From UCB3 sp964415605 (GTDB taxonomy: Bacteria > Chloroflexota > Anaerolineae > Epilineales > Epilineaceae), in assembly GCA_964415605.1 (NCBI GenBank), contig CAYQBA010000031.1:1-31561 (forward strand): 31,561 nucleotides of DNA. Direction: 5' to 3'. Position numbers and translations under genes: made by a program. Below the pieces are notes generated by a model. The model saw nothing but the letters and a program-made list of their open reading frames with translations, was not told the DNA's origin and did no database searches. Positions 15,408 to 23,186 of the stretch are shown here, one piece after another (position 1 is the stretch's first letter; each line of letters opens with the position of its first letter).

Positions 15408-18400
15408 CTACCACAACGCCGCGCCCATCAACCCCACCGGCAAATACGCCCGGCTCCCGCCATCCGGCCGCGCATCCACGCGCCCCCGCCACACCGTCGC
15501 CTGCCCGCGGGCCGACGCGTTCCGCGGGAAGCTGAGCAGCACCCCGACCTCGCCGCCCGCCCGGATCTCCGCGCAGGCTTCGCCGTCGCGGCGGAGCTCC
15601 AGCGCCAGCCGCGCCGATCCACCCGACGCCACCTCCACGGCACCGGGCGCACCCCCGTCGCCAAAGGACCACAGCGGCCCTTCGAGGCCCGCCCGCGTCA
15701 AGCAGTCCAGCGACGCCTGCGCCACTTGGAAGGATTCGCCGCTCGCCAGCCCGTCCGGCGCATCGTCGACGAACGCCGGTGCGTCCACCGACCACGGCTC
15801 GCGCGGGCTCTCGATGCGCACCGCGAAGCCGAACGCCTCGTCCCCCGAGTCAAGGTCAAGCACCAGCTCTTCCGCCCGGGCTCGCAGCACCGCCACCGAT
15901 GCGTCGAGGTCGAACACCAGCGGCAGCGGGTTCGGGAGCTGCCGGCTGAAGTCCGGCGTCAGGCCATCGGCTTCCAGCGCCGTGTGGATCGTGAACCACT
16001 GCCCCCGCGGCAGCGTCGACCGCGCGTCGGCTCCCTGCATCGTCACGAGGGCCCGGTCGAAGCGCCCGTCGCGGTCGCGGTCCACCAGCACGGTGATCCG
16101 CGCGCCCAGCGGCAGGTCCCTGGCCGCTCGCGTGTGAACGTGCCACTCCACGACCTCGCCCGTTCCTGATCCGCCCGGCCCGCCGCCGGCCGCCGGGCCG
16201 TGCCGCAGCCCGATGGCATCGACGTCCAGCGCCTCCGGCAGCCCCGACACGTCCCCGGCGGGGTCGGCCCCGACGAGCGGCATCGCCACCACCGGTCCCG
16301 GCGCCACGCACCCGTTGTCCAGCACCGCCACGCCGAGGTCGCCCGAACCACTCTGGAACGAGGACAGCGAGGTCGCGGCCACGCACGCCCGTGTCCGAGG
16401 CAGCACCTGCAGGGCCACCGTCATCGCCTCGCCAGCGGCCACCGGCGAACCCGCGCCGTCGACCTCGTCGAAGGCGATCCAGCCGTCGAGCTCCGCCGTC
16501 TGCAAGCCCACCGTGTCGCTGATGGCGTTGCCCCGATCCAGCGCCCACGGGCGCAGATCGCCCGCGCGCAGCCGCAGGGCCACGCCCGCCGCCGCCTCGC
16601 CACCGGCCGGGATCTCCACGATCCCCGGGTCGAGGGCGACCGCGACCCCATGGCCGTCATCCTCGCTCGGGAACGCCGTCCGAAAGCGCGCGCGCAGCCG
16701 GCGCGGCCGTTCGGAGGCGTTGCGCAGCCGCAGCGGGCGCCGGACCTCGATCTCCGGACCCTCCGTCACATCCACCAGCCCGAAGCCCAGCGCCCCCGGC
16801 AACCCGCCGCCACCGTCCACGTGGAGCGTCCCCGCCAGGCTCGCGGCGACGTTCAGGCGCCCCGCCCCCTGCAAGCCCACCGGCGCCAGCACGCCCGTGT
16901 CGCGGCGCTCGAGATGCACGTCCGCGACCGCCCGGCTCTCGAGCAGGCCAACCGCCAGGCCGGGTAGGCCGCCCAGGCCGCTCTCCGCGAGCCGCGCCTG
17001 CACGCGCGCGGCGGCGCCCGCCGCCGTCGCCGCCGCGATGTCGGTGCCGCTCGCCACACGCTCCCCGTCGCCCGACCCGGCGCGTGGCACGCTCAAGCCC
17101 ACCCCGGCGGCCGCCACGTGCGGCCGGATCCCCAGCCCCGGGCGCCCCGGCCCGCGCGCGCTCGTGCCGAGGAGCGTGTGATACAGCCAGGGCTGCGGGA
17201 CCACCAGGTCCGCGTCGAGCGTTACGCTGACCACTGCCCCGGCTTCGAGCCGCTGCCGCAGACCGCGCCCCGGCGCGTTGTCGATCATCACCGCGGGGAT
17301 GCGCGGATGCGCCGTGCAGGGGGTGCCGCACGGCATCGCGCCCCGCGGCCGCTGGTCGCTGTACACCACGGCCGCGATCGCGCCCATCCGCAACGCGTTG
17401 ACGAGCTTCACCGCGAACGTGCACGTCCCGCGCTCGATGAGCGCGACCCGTTCGCGGACCTCTTGAACCGGCGGCGACGGCTCGCCGTTGGCGTCGTCAC
17501 AGGCTTGGCCATACCAGGCCAGCTCCGCGGCGATCGGCCCCGCGTCCCGCAGCCGGGGCAGCCAGTCGCCGCCTTCGACCGCCTCGATGTTCTCGGCTCG
17601 CGTCTGCCCATTCTCGCGCCACTCGGCCCGGATGCCCCACGCCGTCACGTCAGCCCCGCGTGCCGCCGCCACCGACAGCACGCCGGGCACGCCCGGCGGC
17701 CCCGCCGCGCCGAACGGCAGCGGGCCGGTGTCGCCGACCGGCGCGACCACCGTCACGCCCGTCGCGCCGAGCGCGCGGGCCGCGTCGTCGATGCGGCGAT
17801 CGGTCCCGCTCCAACTGACGCCGGCGGCCACCACCACGACGTCGATCCGCACCCTGCCCGCCGGCGCGCCCGGCACGGCCGAGCCCGCGTTGTGCCGGCG
17901 GACCCAGTCCAGCGCGTCCGCCACGAGGTCGGTCGTCGCGGGCACGACACCCGGCGGGGACAGCGGGCTGCCGAGCACCTTCAGCGCGACGAGCTTCACG
18001 CCCGGCGCCGCGCGCAGCACCGCGCCCGCCATCGCCGTGCCCGACCCATCCGGGGCGTCCAGTGGATCGGGGTCCGGCACCGGCTGGCGCATACAGTGGG
18101 CGTCGGGCGGCACCGGCGCCGGGCAGGCCGCGCTGTAGTAGCGCCCCGCGAGGTCGTAGCCGCCGATCACCCGCGCCGTCGGGAAGGATGCCGCTTCGAC
18201 GACATCGGGGTCGTTGACACCGTAGGCGGTCGCCGAGCCGGTCCCGCCGAAAGCCGCGTGGGTGTCGTCGAGCCCGCCGCCGCCGAGCGCCCCGACGTTC
18301 CGGGCGCCATCCCCGCCCGGCCGGGCGTGGGCGGCCGGCGCGGCGGCCGCCGCCGCCAGGCCGGCCACCAGGACGCAGGCGGCAACGATCCAAGCCCGCA

Positions 18401-18446
18401 CGGGGCCGCCGACGCGCGGATGCTCCGAAGGGCCGCGCGATCTCAC
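15408..18446 (-). CDS. Secreted subtilase (S8) homologue with PA domain, apparently catalytically dead
   Basis: The 1012-residue protein starts at GTG 18446, overlapping the phosphorylase stop (GTGA), with GGAG 8 nt upstream. Residues 15-42 are a signal peptide (AWIVAACVLVAGLAAAAAA). The subtilase fold is recognisable from LDDTHAAFGG (59-68) and FPTARVIGGYD (88-98) to RPHVAAAGVG (441-450). A protease-associated (PA) insert is at about 325-410 (ERVALIERGTCTFAVKLVNA). The catalytic positions are changed. The Asp region reads VGALGGGG, HGT is SGT (Ser135), AGN is VGD (Asp239), and GTSMAAP is GTDIAAA (Asp469). The DNA confirms TCG at 135 and GAC at 469. A long C-terminal half (about 500-1000) looks beta-rich. 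The end is DGGSRAYLPVGLMGAALW. The frame is fully open, so this is an intact pseudo-enzyme rather than a decaying gene. Likely role: surface binding or scaffold. Confidence 0.88.
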   Translation of the reverse strand: MRSRGPSEHPRVGGPVRAWIVAACVLVAGLAAAAAAPAAHARPGGDGARNVGALGGGGLDDTHAAFGGTGSATAYGVNDPDVVEAASFPTARVIGGYDLAGRYYSAACPAPVPPDAHCMRQPVPDPDPLDAPDGSGTAMAGAVLRAAPGVKLVALKVLGSPLSPPGVVPATTDLVADALDWVRRHNAGSAVPGAPAGRVRIDVVVVAAGVSWSGTDRRIDDAARALGATGVTVVAPVGDTGPLPFGAAGPPGVPGVLSVAAARGADVTAWGIRAEWRENGQTRAENIEAVEGGDWLPRLRDAGPIAAELAWYGQACDDANGEPSPPVQEVRERVALIERGTCTFAVKLVNALRMGAIAAVVYSDQRPRGAMPCGTPCTAHPRIPAVMIDNAPGRGLRQRLEAGAVVSVTLDADLVVPQPWLYHTLLGTSARGPGRPGLGIRPHVAAAGVGLSVPRAGSGDGERVASGTDIAAATAAGAAARVQARLAESGLGGLPGLAVGLLESRAVADVHLERRDTGVLAPVGLQGAGRLNVAASLAGTLHVDGGGGLPGALGFGLVDVTEGPEIEVRRPLRLRNASERPRRLRARFRTAFPSEDDGHGVAVALDPGIVEIPAGGEAAAGVALRLRAGDLRPWALDRGNAISDTVGLQTAELDGWIAFDEVDGAGSPVAAGEAMTVALQVLPRTRACVAATSLSSFQSGSGDLGVAVLDNGCVAPGPVVAMPLVGADPAGDVSGLPEALDVDAIGLRHGPAAGGGPGGSGTGEVVEWHVHTRAARDLPLGARITVLVDRDRDGRFDRALVTMQGADARSTLPRGQWFTIHTALEADGLTPDFSRQLPNPLPLVFDLDASVAVLRARAEELVLDLDSGDEAFGFAVRIESPREPWSVDAPAFVDDAPDGLASGESFQVAQASLDCLTRAGLEGPLWSFGDGGAPGAVEVASGGSARLALELRRDGEACAEIRAGGEVGVLLSFPRNASARGQATVWRGRVDARPDGGSRAYLPVGLMGAALW

Positions 18447-19750
18447 AACACATACTCCAGGATCAACGGTGGCACTTCGGCCGCCGTCTCGGAGACGACG
18501 AACGCATCGCGCAGCCGGGCCGCCGCCGCCTCGGCGGCGGCCTCCGTGCGGGCATGGACATCCGCGAGGTGGGCGTGACCGTCGACACGATCGCCGACCT
18601 TGGCGTGCAGCACGATCCCTACCGCTGGATCCACGCGATCCTCTTTGCGCCGGCGCCCCGCCCCGAGATCGACGGCGACCGCACCGATCGCGCGCGCGTC
18701 GAGCCCCGCCACCCAGCCGTCGCCGTCGTGCGTCACGGCCCGCACCACCGGCGCGGCCGGCAGCACCCGCTCCGGGGCATCGACCACGCGCGGGTCGCCG
18801 CCCTGCGCCTCGATCATGCGCAGCAGCCGCTCCGCGGCCCGGCCCGATGCCAGGGCCTCGAGCAGCTCCTCCGACACGTGCTCGGGCCGGCCGGCGTTGC
18901 CGGCCGCCACATGCATCAGGCCGGCCACGGCCATGCACAGCGCGTGGACGTCCGCCGGCCCCTCTCCGCGCAGCGTGTGGATGGCCTCGCGGACCTCGAG
19001 CGCGTTGCCCACGGCGCGGCCGAGGGGCTGGTCCATCGTCGTCAACGCTGCCGATACGCGCCGTCCGGCGCGACGGCCAATGTCGACCATCGCTCGGGCG
19101 AGGTCCAGCGCCTCGGCCTGAGTCGACATGAACGCGCCCGAGCCCACCTTGACGTCGAGCGCGATGGCTTCGGCCCCTGCGGCGAGCTTCTTGCTCATGA
19201 CCGAGGCGGCGATGAGCGGGAGGCTCGGCACCGTGCCGGTCACGTCGCGCAAGGCGTACAGACGTCGATCCGCCGGCGCCAGCTCGGCCGTCTGCCCGGC
19301 GATGACCAGCCCGACGGTCGCCGCCTGGCGCATGAAGCGCTCGACGGGCAGCGCCACGCTGAGGCCCGGGATGCTCTCGAGCTTGTCGAGCGTTCCGCCG
19401 GTATGGCCAAGGCCCCGGCCGCTCATCTTGGCCACCGTCAGGCCGGTGGCCGCCGCCAACGGGCCGACGACGAGCGTGGTCTTGTCGCCAACGCCGCCGG
19501 TCGAGTGCTTGTCGGTCGTAGGGTGGGGCAGGCTGGACAGGTCGAGCATGCGGCCCGAGCCCGCCATCGCCTGCGTGAGGTCGGCCGTCTCGGCGGGCGT
19601 CATGCCGCGCCAGACCACGGCCATGAGCCACGCCGCGAGCTGGTAGTCCGGGATGGTCCCGTCGACGACGCCCCGCATCAGCCAGTCGAGCGTCGCGGTG
19701 TCGTGCGCGCCGCCGTCGCGCTTCGCGACGATCAGGTCGAGGGCATCCAT
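18443..19750 (-). CDS. deoA: Thymidine / pyrimidine-nucleoside phosphorylase
   Basis: The enzyme splits thymidine (and possibly uridine) with phosphate to give the base and (deoxy)ribose-1-phosphate in nucleoside salvage. Length is 435 residues, equal to DeoA/Pdp. The phosphate-binding loop is KHSTGGVGDK (81-90). The family signature SGRGLGHTGGTLDKLE is at 110-125. RRLYALRDVTGTV and DVKVGSGAFM line the active site. The C-terminal alpha/beta domain (KVGDRVDGHAHLADVHA) is complete. DeoA and Pdp cannot be separated with certainty from these motifs. The -10-like TAACAT (19762-19757, in TGGTAACAT) ends 6 nt before ATG 19750, suggesting a leaderless mRNA. The next gene, the subtilase homologue, starts within its stop codon, so the two form one transcription unit. 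Confidence 0.95.
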   Translation of the reverse strand: MDALDLIVAKRDGGAHDTATLDWLMRGVVDGTIPDYQLAAWLMAVVWRGMTPAETADLTQAMAGSGRMLDLSSLPHPTTDKHSTGGVGDKTTLVVGPLAAATGLTVAKMSGRGLGHTGGTLDKLESIPGLSVALPVERFMRQAATVGLVIAGQTAELAPADRRLYALRDVTGTVPSLPLIAASVMSKKLAAGAEAIALDVKVGSGAFMSTQAEALDLARAMVDIGRRAGRRVSAALTTMDQPLGRAVGNALEVREAIHTLRGEGPADVHALCMAVAGLMHVAAGNAGRPEHVSEELLEALASGRAAERLLRMIEAQGGDPRVVDAPERVLPAAPVVRAVTHDGDGWVAGLDARAIGAVAVDLGAGRRRKEDRVDPAVGIVLHAKVGDRVDGHAHLADVHARTEAAAEAAAARLRDAFVVSETAAEVPPLILEYVL

Positions 19751-19756
19751 GGGCCT

Positions 19757-19765
19757 ATGTTACCA
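19757..19765 (-). promoter_or_regulatory. Extended -10 promoter of the phosphorylase gene
   Basis: Reading on minus, TGGTAACAT is an extended -10 (TGn-TAACAT) whose last base is 6 nt from ATG 19750. Transcription would begin at or next to the start codon. No -35 is obvious, as is usual for extended -10 promoters. Confidence 0.5.
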
Positions 19766-19842
19766 CACCGCGCGCGCGACCCCTGGCCGCTCGCGAACCC
19801 GCCAGCACCGCCCATGCCGGTGGCCTCACCGCCCCCGGACAC

Positions 19843-19883
19843 GAACCGCGGGCGGACCGCACGAGTGCGGCCGCCCGCGGTTC
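19843..19883. other. Long near-perfect hairpin in the intergenic region
   Basis: GAACCGCGGGCGG (19843-19855) pairs fully with CCGCCCGCGGTTC (19871-19883). Inside, CCGCA/TGCGG add five pairs around a CGAG loop, with one bulged A. There is no T-run on either side, so it is not a standard terminator. It sits between the leaderless phosphorylase promoter and the candidate RNA promoter and may isolate them, or be a protein-binding inverted repeat. Confidence 0.6.
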
Positions 19884-19939
19884 AGCCATGTTCCGCTGGT
19901 GGGATTCAAATGCACCTGGCGCGAGGGTGCGGCGGATTG

Positions 19940-19968
19940 TGGACAACTCACCCGGCCCAGGGTACAAT
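19940..19968 (+). promoter_or_regulatory. Strong sigma70-type promoter with no gene directly downstream
   Basis: TGGACA (19940-19945), a 17-bp spacer and TACAAT (19963-19968) match the consensus 5/6 and 5/6. No protein gene on plus begins for 350 bp, so this promoter probably serves a non-coding RNA or a long trmFO leader. Confidence 0.6.
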
Positions 19969-20121
19969 ACCGCCCGACATCATCCTGGCCCTGATTCCAA
20001 GGCCCATCCTTCCCGACCGGCCGGTGTCGGGGAAATACTGACCGGCGCATCCAAGCAGGCGGCGGGTGACCTTCGGGTTGTCCGCCGCCTGCTCGTTGAT
20101 CCAGAGCGAGTCAACCGCCAT
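19948..20121 (-). CDS. Possible small ORF or gene remnant (57 aa), unrecognised
   Basis: From ATG 20121 the minus strand reads MAVDSLWINEQAADNPKVTR and continues to TGA at 19948. The first 25 residues have the codon bias and composition of a real protein; the rest does not. No Shine-Dalgarno or promoter is visible, and it lies opposite the candidate RNA, whose long stem covers the most protein-like part. Either a decayed gene fragment or chance. Confidence 0.15.
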   Translation of the reverse strand: MAVDSLWINEQAADNPKVTRRLLGCAGQYFPDTGRSGRMGLGIRARMMSGGIVPWAG

Positions 20122-20154
20122 GGTTGACGGCGGGACCGGGCGGCCACCCCGCCC
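19970..20154 (+). ncRNA. Candidate structured non-coding RNA
   Basis: The region follows the promoter at 19940-19968. It holds a stem near 20010-20040 (CCCGAC/GTCGGG) and a 17-bp stem with a UUCG tetraloop (20055-20071 with 20076-20092). A third hairpin is GTCAACC-GCCAT-GGTTGAC (20110-20128). A possible closing stem pairs CCGCCCG (19970-19976) with CGGGCGG (20137-20143). GGGCGG (20138-20143) can instead pair with CCGCCC (20149-20154). In the long stem three adjacent pairs are G-U type and would be A-C mismatches in the opposite strand, so the plus strand is the RNA strand. I do not recognise 6S, SRP, tmRNA or RNase P signatures. In GC-rich DNA some pairing is expected by chance, so confidence is moderate. 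Confidence 0.4.
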
Positions 20155-20249
20155 TCGACGTCCTGACCTCATTTGTGTTGAACATCATAACGCCACGGCC
20201 TGCCATTGGATAGGCTCTGGCCTCGATTGTCTGCGGTCCGTCCGTGCTC

Positions 20250-20277
20250 CGTCAGCCCCCCGTCAGCCCCGCGTCAG
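20250..20277 (+). repeat. Three CGTCAG repeats spaced one helical turn apart
   Basis: CGTCAG starts at 20250, 20261 and 20272, an 11-bp period, with the first two units followed by CCCC. They lie 31-58 bp upstream of the trmFO -10 box, on one DNA face, the position expected for an activator or repressor site. Confidence 0.6.
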
Positions 20278-20304
20278 ACTCTGATCACCGGTCTTCCCGC
20301 CGTG

Positions 20305-20313
20305 TGCTATAGT
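20305..20313 (+). promoter_or_regulatory. Extended -10 promoter of trmFO
   Basis: TGCTATAGT is an extended -10 (TG-n-TATAGT). It ends 10 nt before the trmFO ATG, so the mRNA would have a leader of only a few bases and no Shine-Dalgarno. Confidence 0.55.
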
Positions 20314-20323
20314 TCCACCGCCC

Positions 20324-21724
20324 ATGGACCACCCCCCTGTCGCGTCGCCCAGCACGCGAGGCCACCTCACCGTCGTCGGGGGCGGTCTGGCGGGCAGCGA
20401 GGCCGCCTGGCAGGCCGCGCGCGCCGGTGCCCGCGTCACGCTCATCGAGATGCGGCCCGTCCGGGCGACCGCCGCCCATCGGACGGATCGGCTGGCCGAG
20501 CTCGTGTGCTCCAACTCGCTCGGCTCCGATCTGCCCGACCGCGCCGGCGGCTTGTTGAAGGCCGAGCTGCGCCGGCTCGGGTCGCTCATCATCGCGGCCG
20601 CGGAGCACGCAGCCGTCCCCGCGGGCGGCGCCCTTGCCGTGGACCGCGACGCGTTCGCCGAGATCGTCACCCAGGCGATCGCGGGCCACCCGCGCATCGA
20701 TGTCGTCCGCACCGAGGCCACCGAAGTGCCCGCCGGGCCGTGCGTGATCGCGTCCGGCCCGCTGACGAGCGACCGGCTGGCCACCGACTTGCAGCGGCTG
20801 ACAGGCCAGGAGCACCTGTACTTCTACGACGCGCTTGCCCCGATCGTCGCCGCCGAGTCGATCGACCTGACGATCGCATTCCGGCAGTCCCGCCACGATC
20901 GCGGCGTCGACGACGGCGGCGACTACATCAACTGCCCGCTCGACGAGCCGACCTATCGGGCTTTCGTCACCGCCCTGCTGGCGGCCGAGCGCATCCCACT
21001 GCGCGACTTCGAGGCCGCCGACGAGCGGTTCTTCGAGGGCTGCCTGCCCATCGAGGTCATCGCCGCGCGCGGCCCGGACGCCTTGGCCTACGGGCCGATG
21101 CGGCCGATCGGGCTGCGCGACCCTCGCACCGGTCGCCGGCCGTTCGCGGTTGTCCAGCTCCGGCAGGACAACGTCGCCGGATCGCTCTACAACCTCGTGG
21201 GCTTCCAGACGAACGTGCGCTGGGGCGAGCAGGAACGGGTGCTGCGCATGATCCCTGGGCTGGCGGGCGCCGAGTTCGTGCGACTCGGCCAGATGCATCG
21301 CAACACCTTCATCAGCTCGCCGCTGCTCCTGACGCCGGGCCTGGCGTTCAAGGGTCGGCCGGGGCTGTACTTCGCCGGCCAGATCACGGGGATCGAAGGG
21401 TACGCCGGCAACGCGGCCTCGGGGCTCCTCGCGGGCCTGAACGCCGTGCGCGCCATGGCCGGGCACGCTGAGCTCGTCTTGCCGCCCACCACCATGCTCG
21501 GCGCGCTCTGCCACTACATCACGGCCTGCGACCCCGCCCGTTTCCAGCCGATGAAGGCCAACTTCGGCCTGTTGCCCCCGATCGAGCCCGCCGTGCGCCA
21601 CAAGGCCGAGCGCTACCGGGCGTACGCGGCGCGCGCGCTCGCCGACCTCGACGCGTGTCTCGCACGCCAAGCCCCATCTCTCGCGGAGGAACATGCCCAA
21701 GCGCCCGACTTCGCTCCTATCTGA
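20324..21724 (+). CDS. trmFO: Folate/FAD-dependent tRNA (uracil-54-C5)-methyltransferase TrmFO
   Basis: TrmFO makes m5U54 in the tRNA T-loop using methylenetetrahydrofolate as carbon donor and reduced FAD. The 466-residue protein has the FAD-binding Rossmann motif VVGGGLAGSEAAW (about 17-29), followed by IEMRP. Both functional cysteines are present: Cys62 in LVCSNSLGSD and Cys240 in FFEGCLPIEV. The conserved segments GPMRPIGL, VQLRQDNVAGSLYNLVGFQT, FAGQITGIEGY and MKANFGLLPP are all there. The C-terminus is complete and overlaps hflX by 32 bp. ATG 20324 has no Shine-Dalgarno and lies directly after an extended -10. Confidence 0.97.
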   Translation: MDHPPVASPSTRGHLTVVGGGLAGSEAAWQAARAGARVTLIEMRPVRATAAHRTDRLAELVCSNSLGSDLPDRAGGLLKAELRRLGSLIIAAAEHAAVPAGGALAVDRDAFAEIVTQAIAGHPRIDVVRTEATEVPAGPCVIASGPLTSDRLATDLQRLTGQEHLYFYDALAPIVAAESIDLTIAFRQSRHDRGVDDGGDYINCPLDEPTYRAFVTALLAAERIPLRDFEAADERFFEGCLPIEVIAARGPDALAYGPMRPIGLRDPRTGRRPFAVVQLRQDNVAGSLYNLVGFQTNVRWGEQERVLRMIPGLAGAEFVRLGQMHRNTFISSPLLLTPGLAFKGRPGLYFAGQITGIEGYAGNAASGLLAGLNAVRAMAGHAELVLPPTTMLGALCHYITACDPARFQPMKANFGLLPPIEPAVRHKAERYRAYAARALADLDACLARQAPSLAEEHAQAPDFAPI

Positions 21725-23099
21725 CCGCGGTGCCGCCGCGAAGCGCGAGCCCGCCTTCCTGGTCGGGGTCGACCTCTTCAGCGAGCCCGACAGCTGGTCT
21801 CTGGCGTCGTCGCTCGACGAGCTCGAGGCCCTGGCCGAGACGGCGGGCCTGGCCGTCGTCGGCCGCACGACCCAGCAGCTCAGCACCCCGCACGGCGGCA
21901 CGCTCATCGGCTCCGGCAAGGTCGAGGAGACCAAGCTCGCCGCGCACGACGCCGGCGCCGAGGTCGTGCTGTTCGACCACGAGCTGTCGCCGCGCCAGCA
22001 GCGGAACCTCGAGAACGCGCTCGAGCTCAAGGTCATCGACCGGACCGCCCTGATCCTGGACGTGTTCGCCCAGCACGCGCGTACCCGCGAGGGCATGTTG
22101 CAGGTCGAGCTCGCGCAGTACGAGTATCGGCTGCCGCGGCTGACGCGCATGTGGACGCACCTCGCGCGCCAGAGCGGGGGGCGGGCCGGCGGCGCCACCG
22201 GCGGTGTCGGCGTGCGCGGTCCCGGCGAGACCCAGCTCGAGATCGACCGGCGCGAGATCGGCCGGCGGATCGCCTTCCTGAAGGGCGAGATCGAGACCCT
22301 GCGCCAGCAGCGGCGCCAGACGCGCCAGCGGCGCCGGCGGGCGGGCCTCCCGGTCGTCGCGCTGGTGGGGTACACCAACGCCGGCAAGAGCACGCTTCTG
22401 AACGCGCTCACCGGGGCCGGCGTGCACGCCGCGGACCAGCTCTTCGCGACGCTCGATCCGACTACGCGCCGCGTGACGCTGCCCAGCGGCCGCCCGGCCC
22501 TCTTCACCGACACCGTCGGCTTCATTCAAAAGCTACCGACGCAGCTCGTCGCAGCCTTCCGCGCGACGCTCGAGGAGATCGCCGAGGCCGACCTGCTCCT
22601 GCACGTCGTCGACGTGACCCATCCCGACGTCATCCGCCAGGCGCAAACCGTCGAGCGCGTCTTGGGTGAGCTCGGCATGGATGATCCGCCGATGGTTGTC
22701 GCGGCCAACAAGGTCGATCGACTGCCGCGGCGGGGCGAGCCCGACGGCGCGCCGTTTCCGGATGACGGGGTCGCGATCATCGACCCCATGGCCGGCCGGC
22801 CGCCCTTCGACGCACTGGCCGAACTGCGACTGGCGGCCTATCCCGACCTCGTGCCGATCTCCGCGCGGGACGCCATCGGCCTCGACGATCTCCTCGACGC
22901 CGTCGACACGGCCTTGGAGAAGCAGCTCGTCCCGGTCACGCTCCTCCTGCCGTACCAGGCGGGCAAGGTCTTGGACCTGGTTCACACCCACGGCGTCGTA
23001 GACCTCGAGGTCCACGGCGAGGCCGGCACTCGCTTGCGTGCGCGCGTGCCGGCTTACCTGCTCGGCGAGATCGAGGCTTACACCCAGCCTGGTGCGTAG
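21693..23099 (+). CDS. hflX: GTPase HflX
   Basis: HflX is a ribosome-associated GTPase that splits stalled 70S ribosomes, notably under heat stress. Length is 468 residues. The N-terminal HflX domain includes GTLIGSGKVEE and FDHELSPRQQRNLE, then the long-helix linker rich in Arg/Gln (TLRQQRRQTRQRRRRAG). The glycine-rich GPGETQLEIDRR precedes the G domain. G1 is GYTNAGKST (226-234), G2 lies in LFATLDPTTR, G3 is DTVGFI, G4 is NKVD, and G5 is SARD. The start ATG 21693 has GGAGGA immediately upstream, inside the trmFO coding end. The 32-bp overlap makes trmFO-hflX one operon. Confidence 0.97.
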   Translation: MPKRPTSLLSDRGAAAKREPAFLVGVDLFSEPDSWSLASSLDELEALAETAGLAVVGRTTQQLSTPHGGTLIGSGKVEETKLAAHDAGAEVVLFDHELSPRQQRNLENALELKVIDRTALILDVFAQHARTREGMLQVELAQYEYRLPRLTRMWTHLARQSGGRAGGATGGVGVRGPGETQLEIDRREIGRRIAFLKGEIETLRQQRRQTRQRRRRAGLPVVALVGYTNAGKSTLLNALTGAGVHAADQLFATLDPTTRRVTLPSGRPALFTDTVGFIQKLPTQLVAAFRATLEEIAEADLLLHVVDVTHPDVIRQAQTVERVLGELGMDDPPMVVAANKVDRLPRRGEPDGAPFPDDGVAIIDPMAGRPPFDALAELRLAAYPDLVPISARDAIGLDDLLDAVDTALEKQLVPVTLLLPYQAGKVLDLVHTHGVVDLEVHGEAGTRLRARVPAYLLGEIEAYTQPGA

Positions 23100-23142
23100 G
23101 GGCGCGTCACCTCAGTCAGGCGCGCAACCTCTGCCCGAGATG

Positions 23143-23179
23143 CCGGCTCCGACCACTGGCGCGCTCGGGCCGGAGCCGG
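23143..23179. terminator. Hairpin between convergent hflX and PD40 genes
   Basis: CCGGCTCC (23143-23150) pairs perfectly with GGAGCCGG (23172-23179), leaving a 21-nt loop, in the 87-bp gap between the two stops. There is no T-run. A second GGAGCCGG occurs in the end of the PD40 gene near 23214 and could compete for pairing. Its place between converging genes suggests termination or mRNA end protection. Confidence 0.35.
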
Positions 23180-23186
23180 AACCCCG

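Noticed and set aside
18447..19631. Extension of the subtilase-homologue frame upstream through the phosphorylase gene
   Set aside because: This part is an antisense-free shadow frame of deoA with Arg/Gly-rich composition; GTG 18446 has a ribosome binding site and precedes the signal peptide.
19888..19935. tRNA T-loop-like sequence GGGATTCAAATGC
   Set aside because: Flanking bases do not form a 5-bp T stem, and no acceptor, D or anticodon arms could be fitted on either strand.
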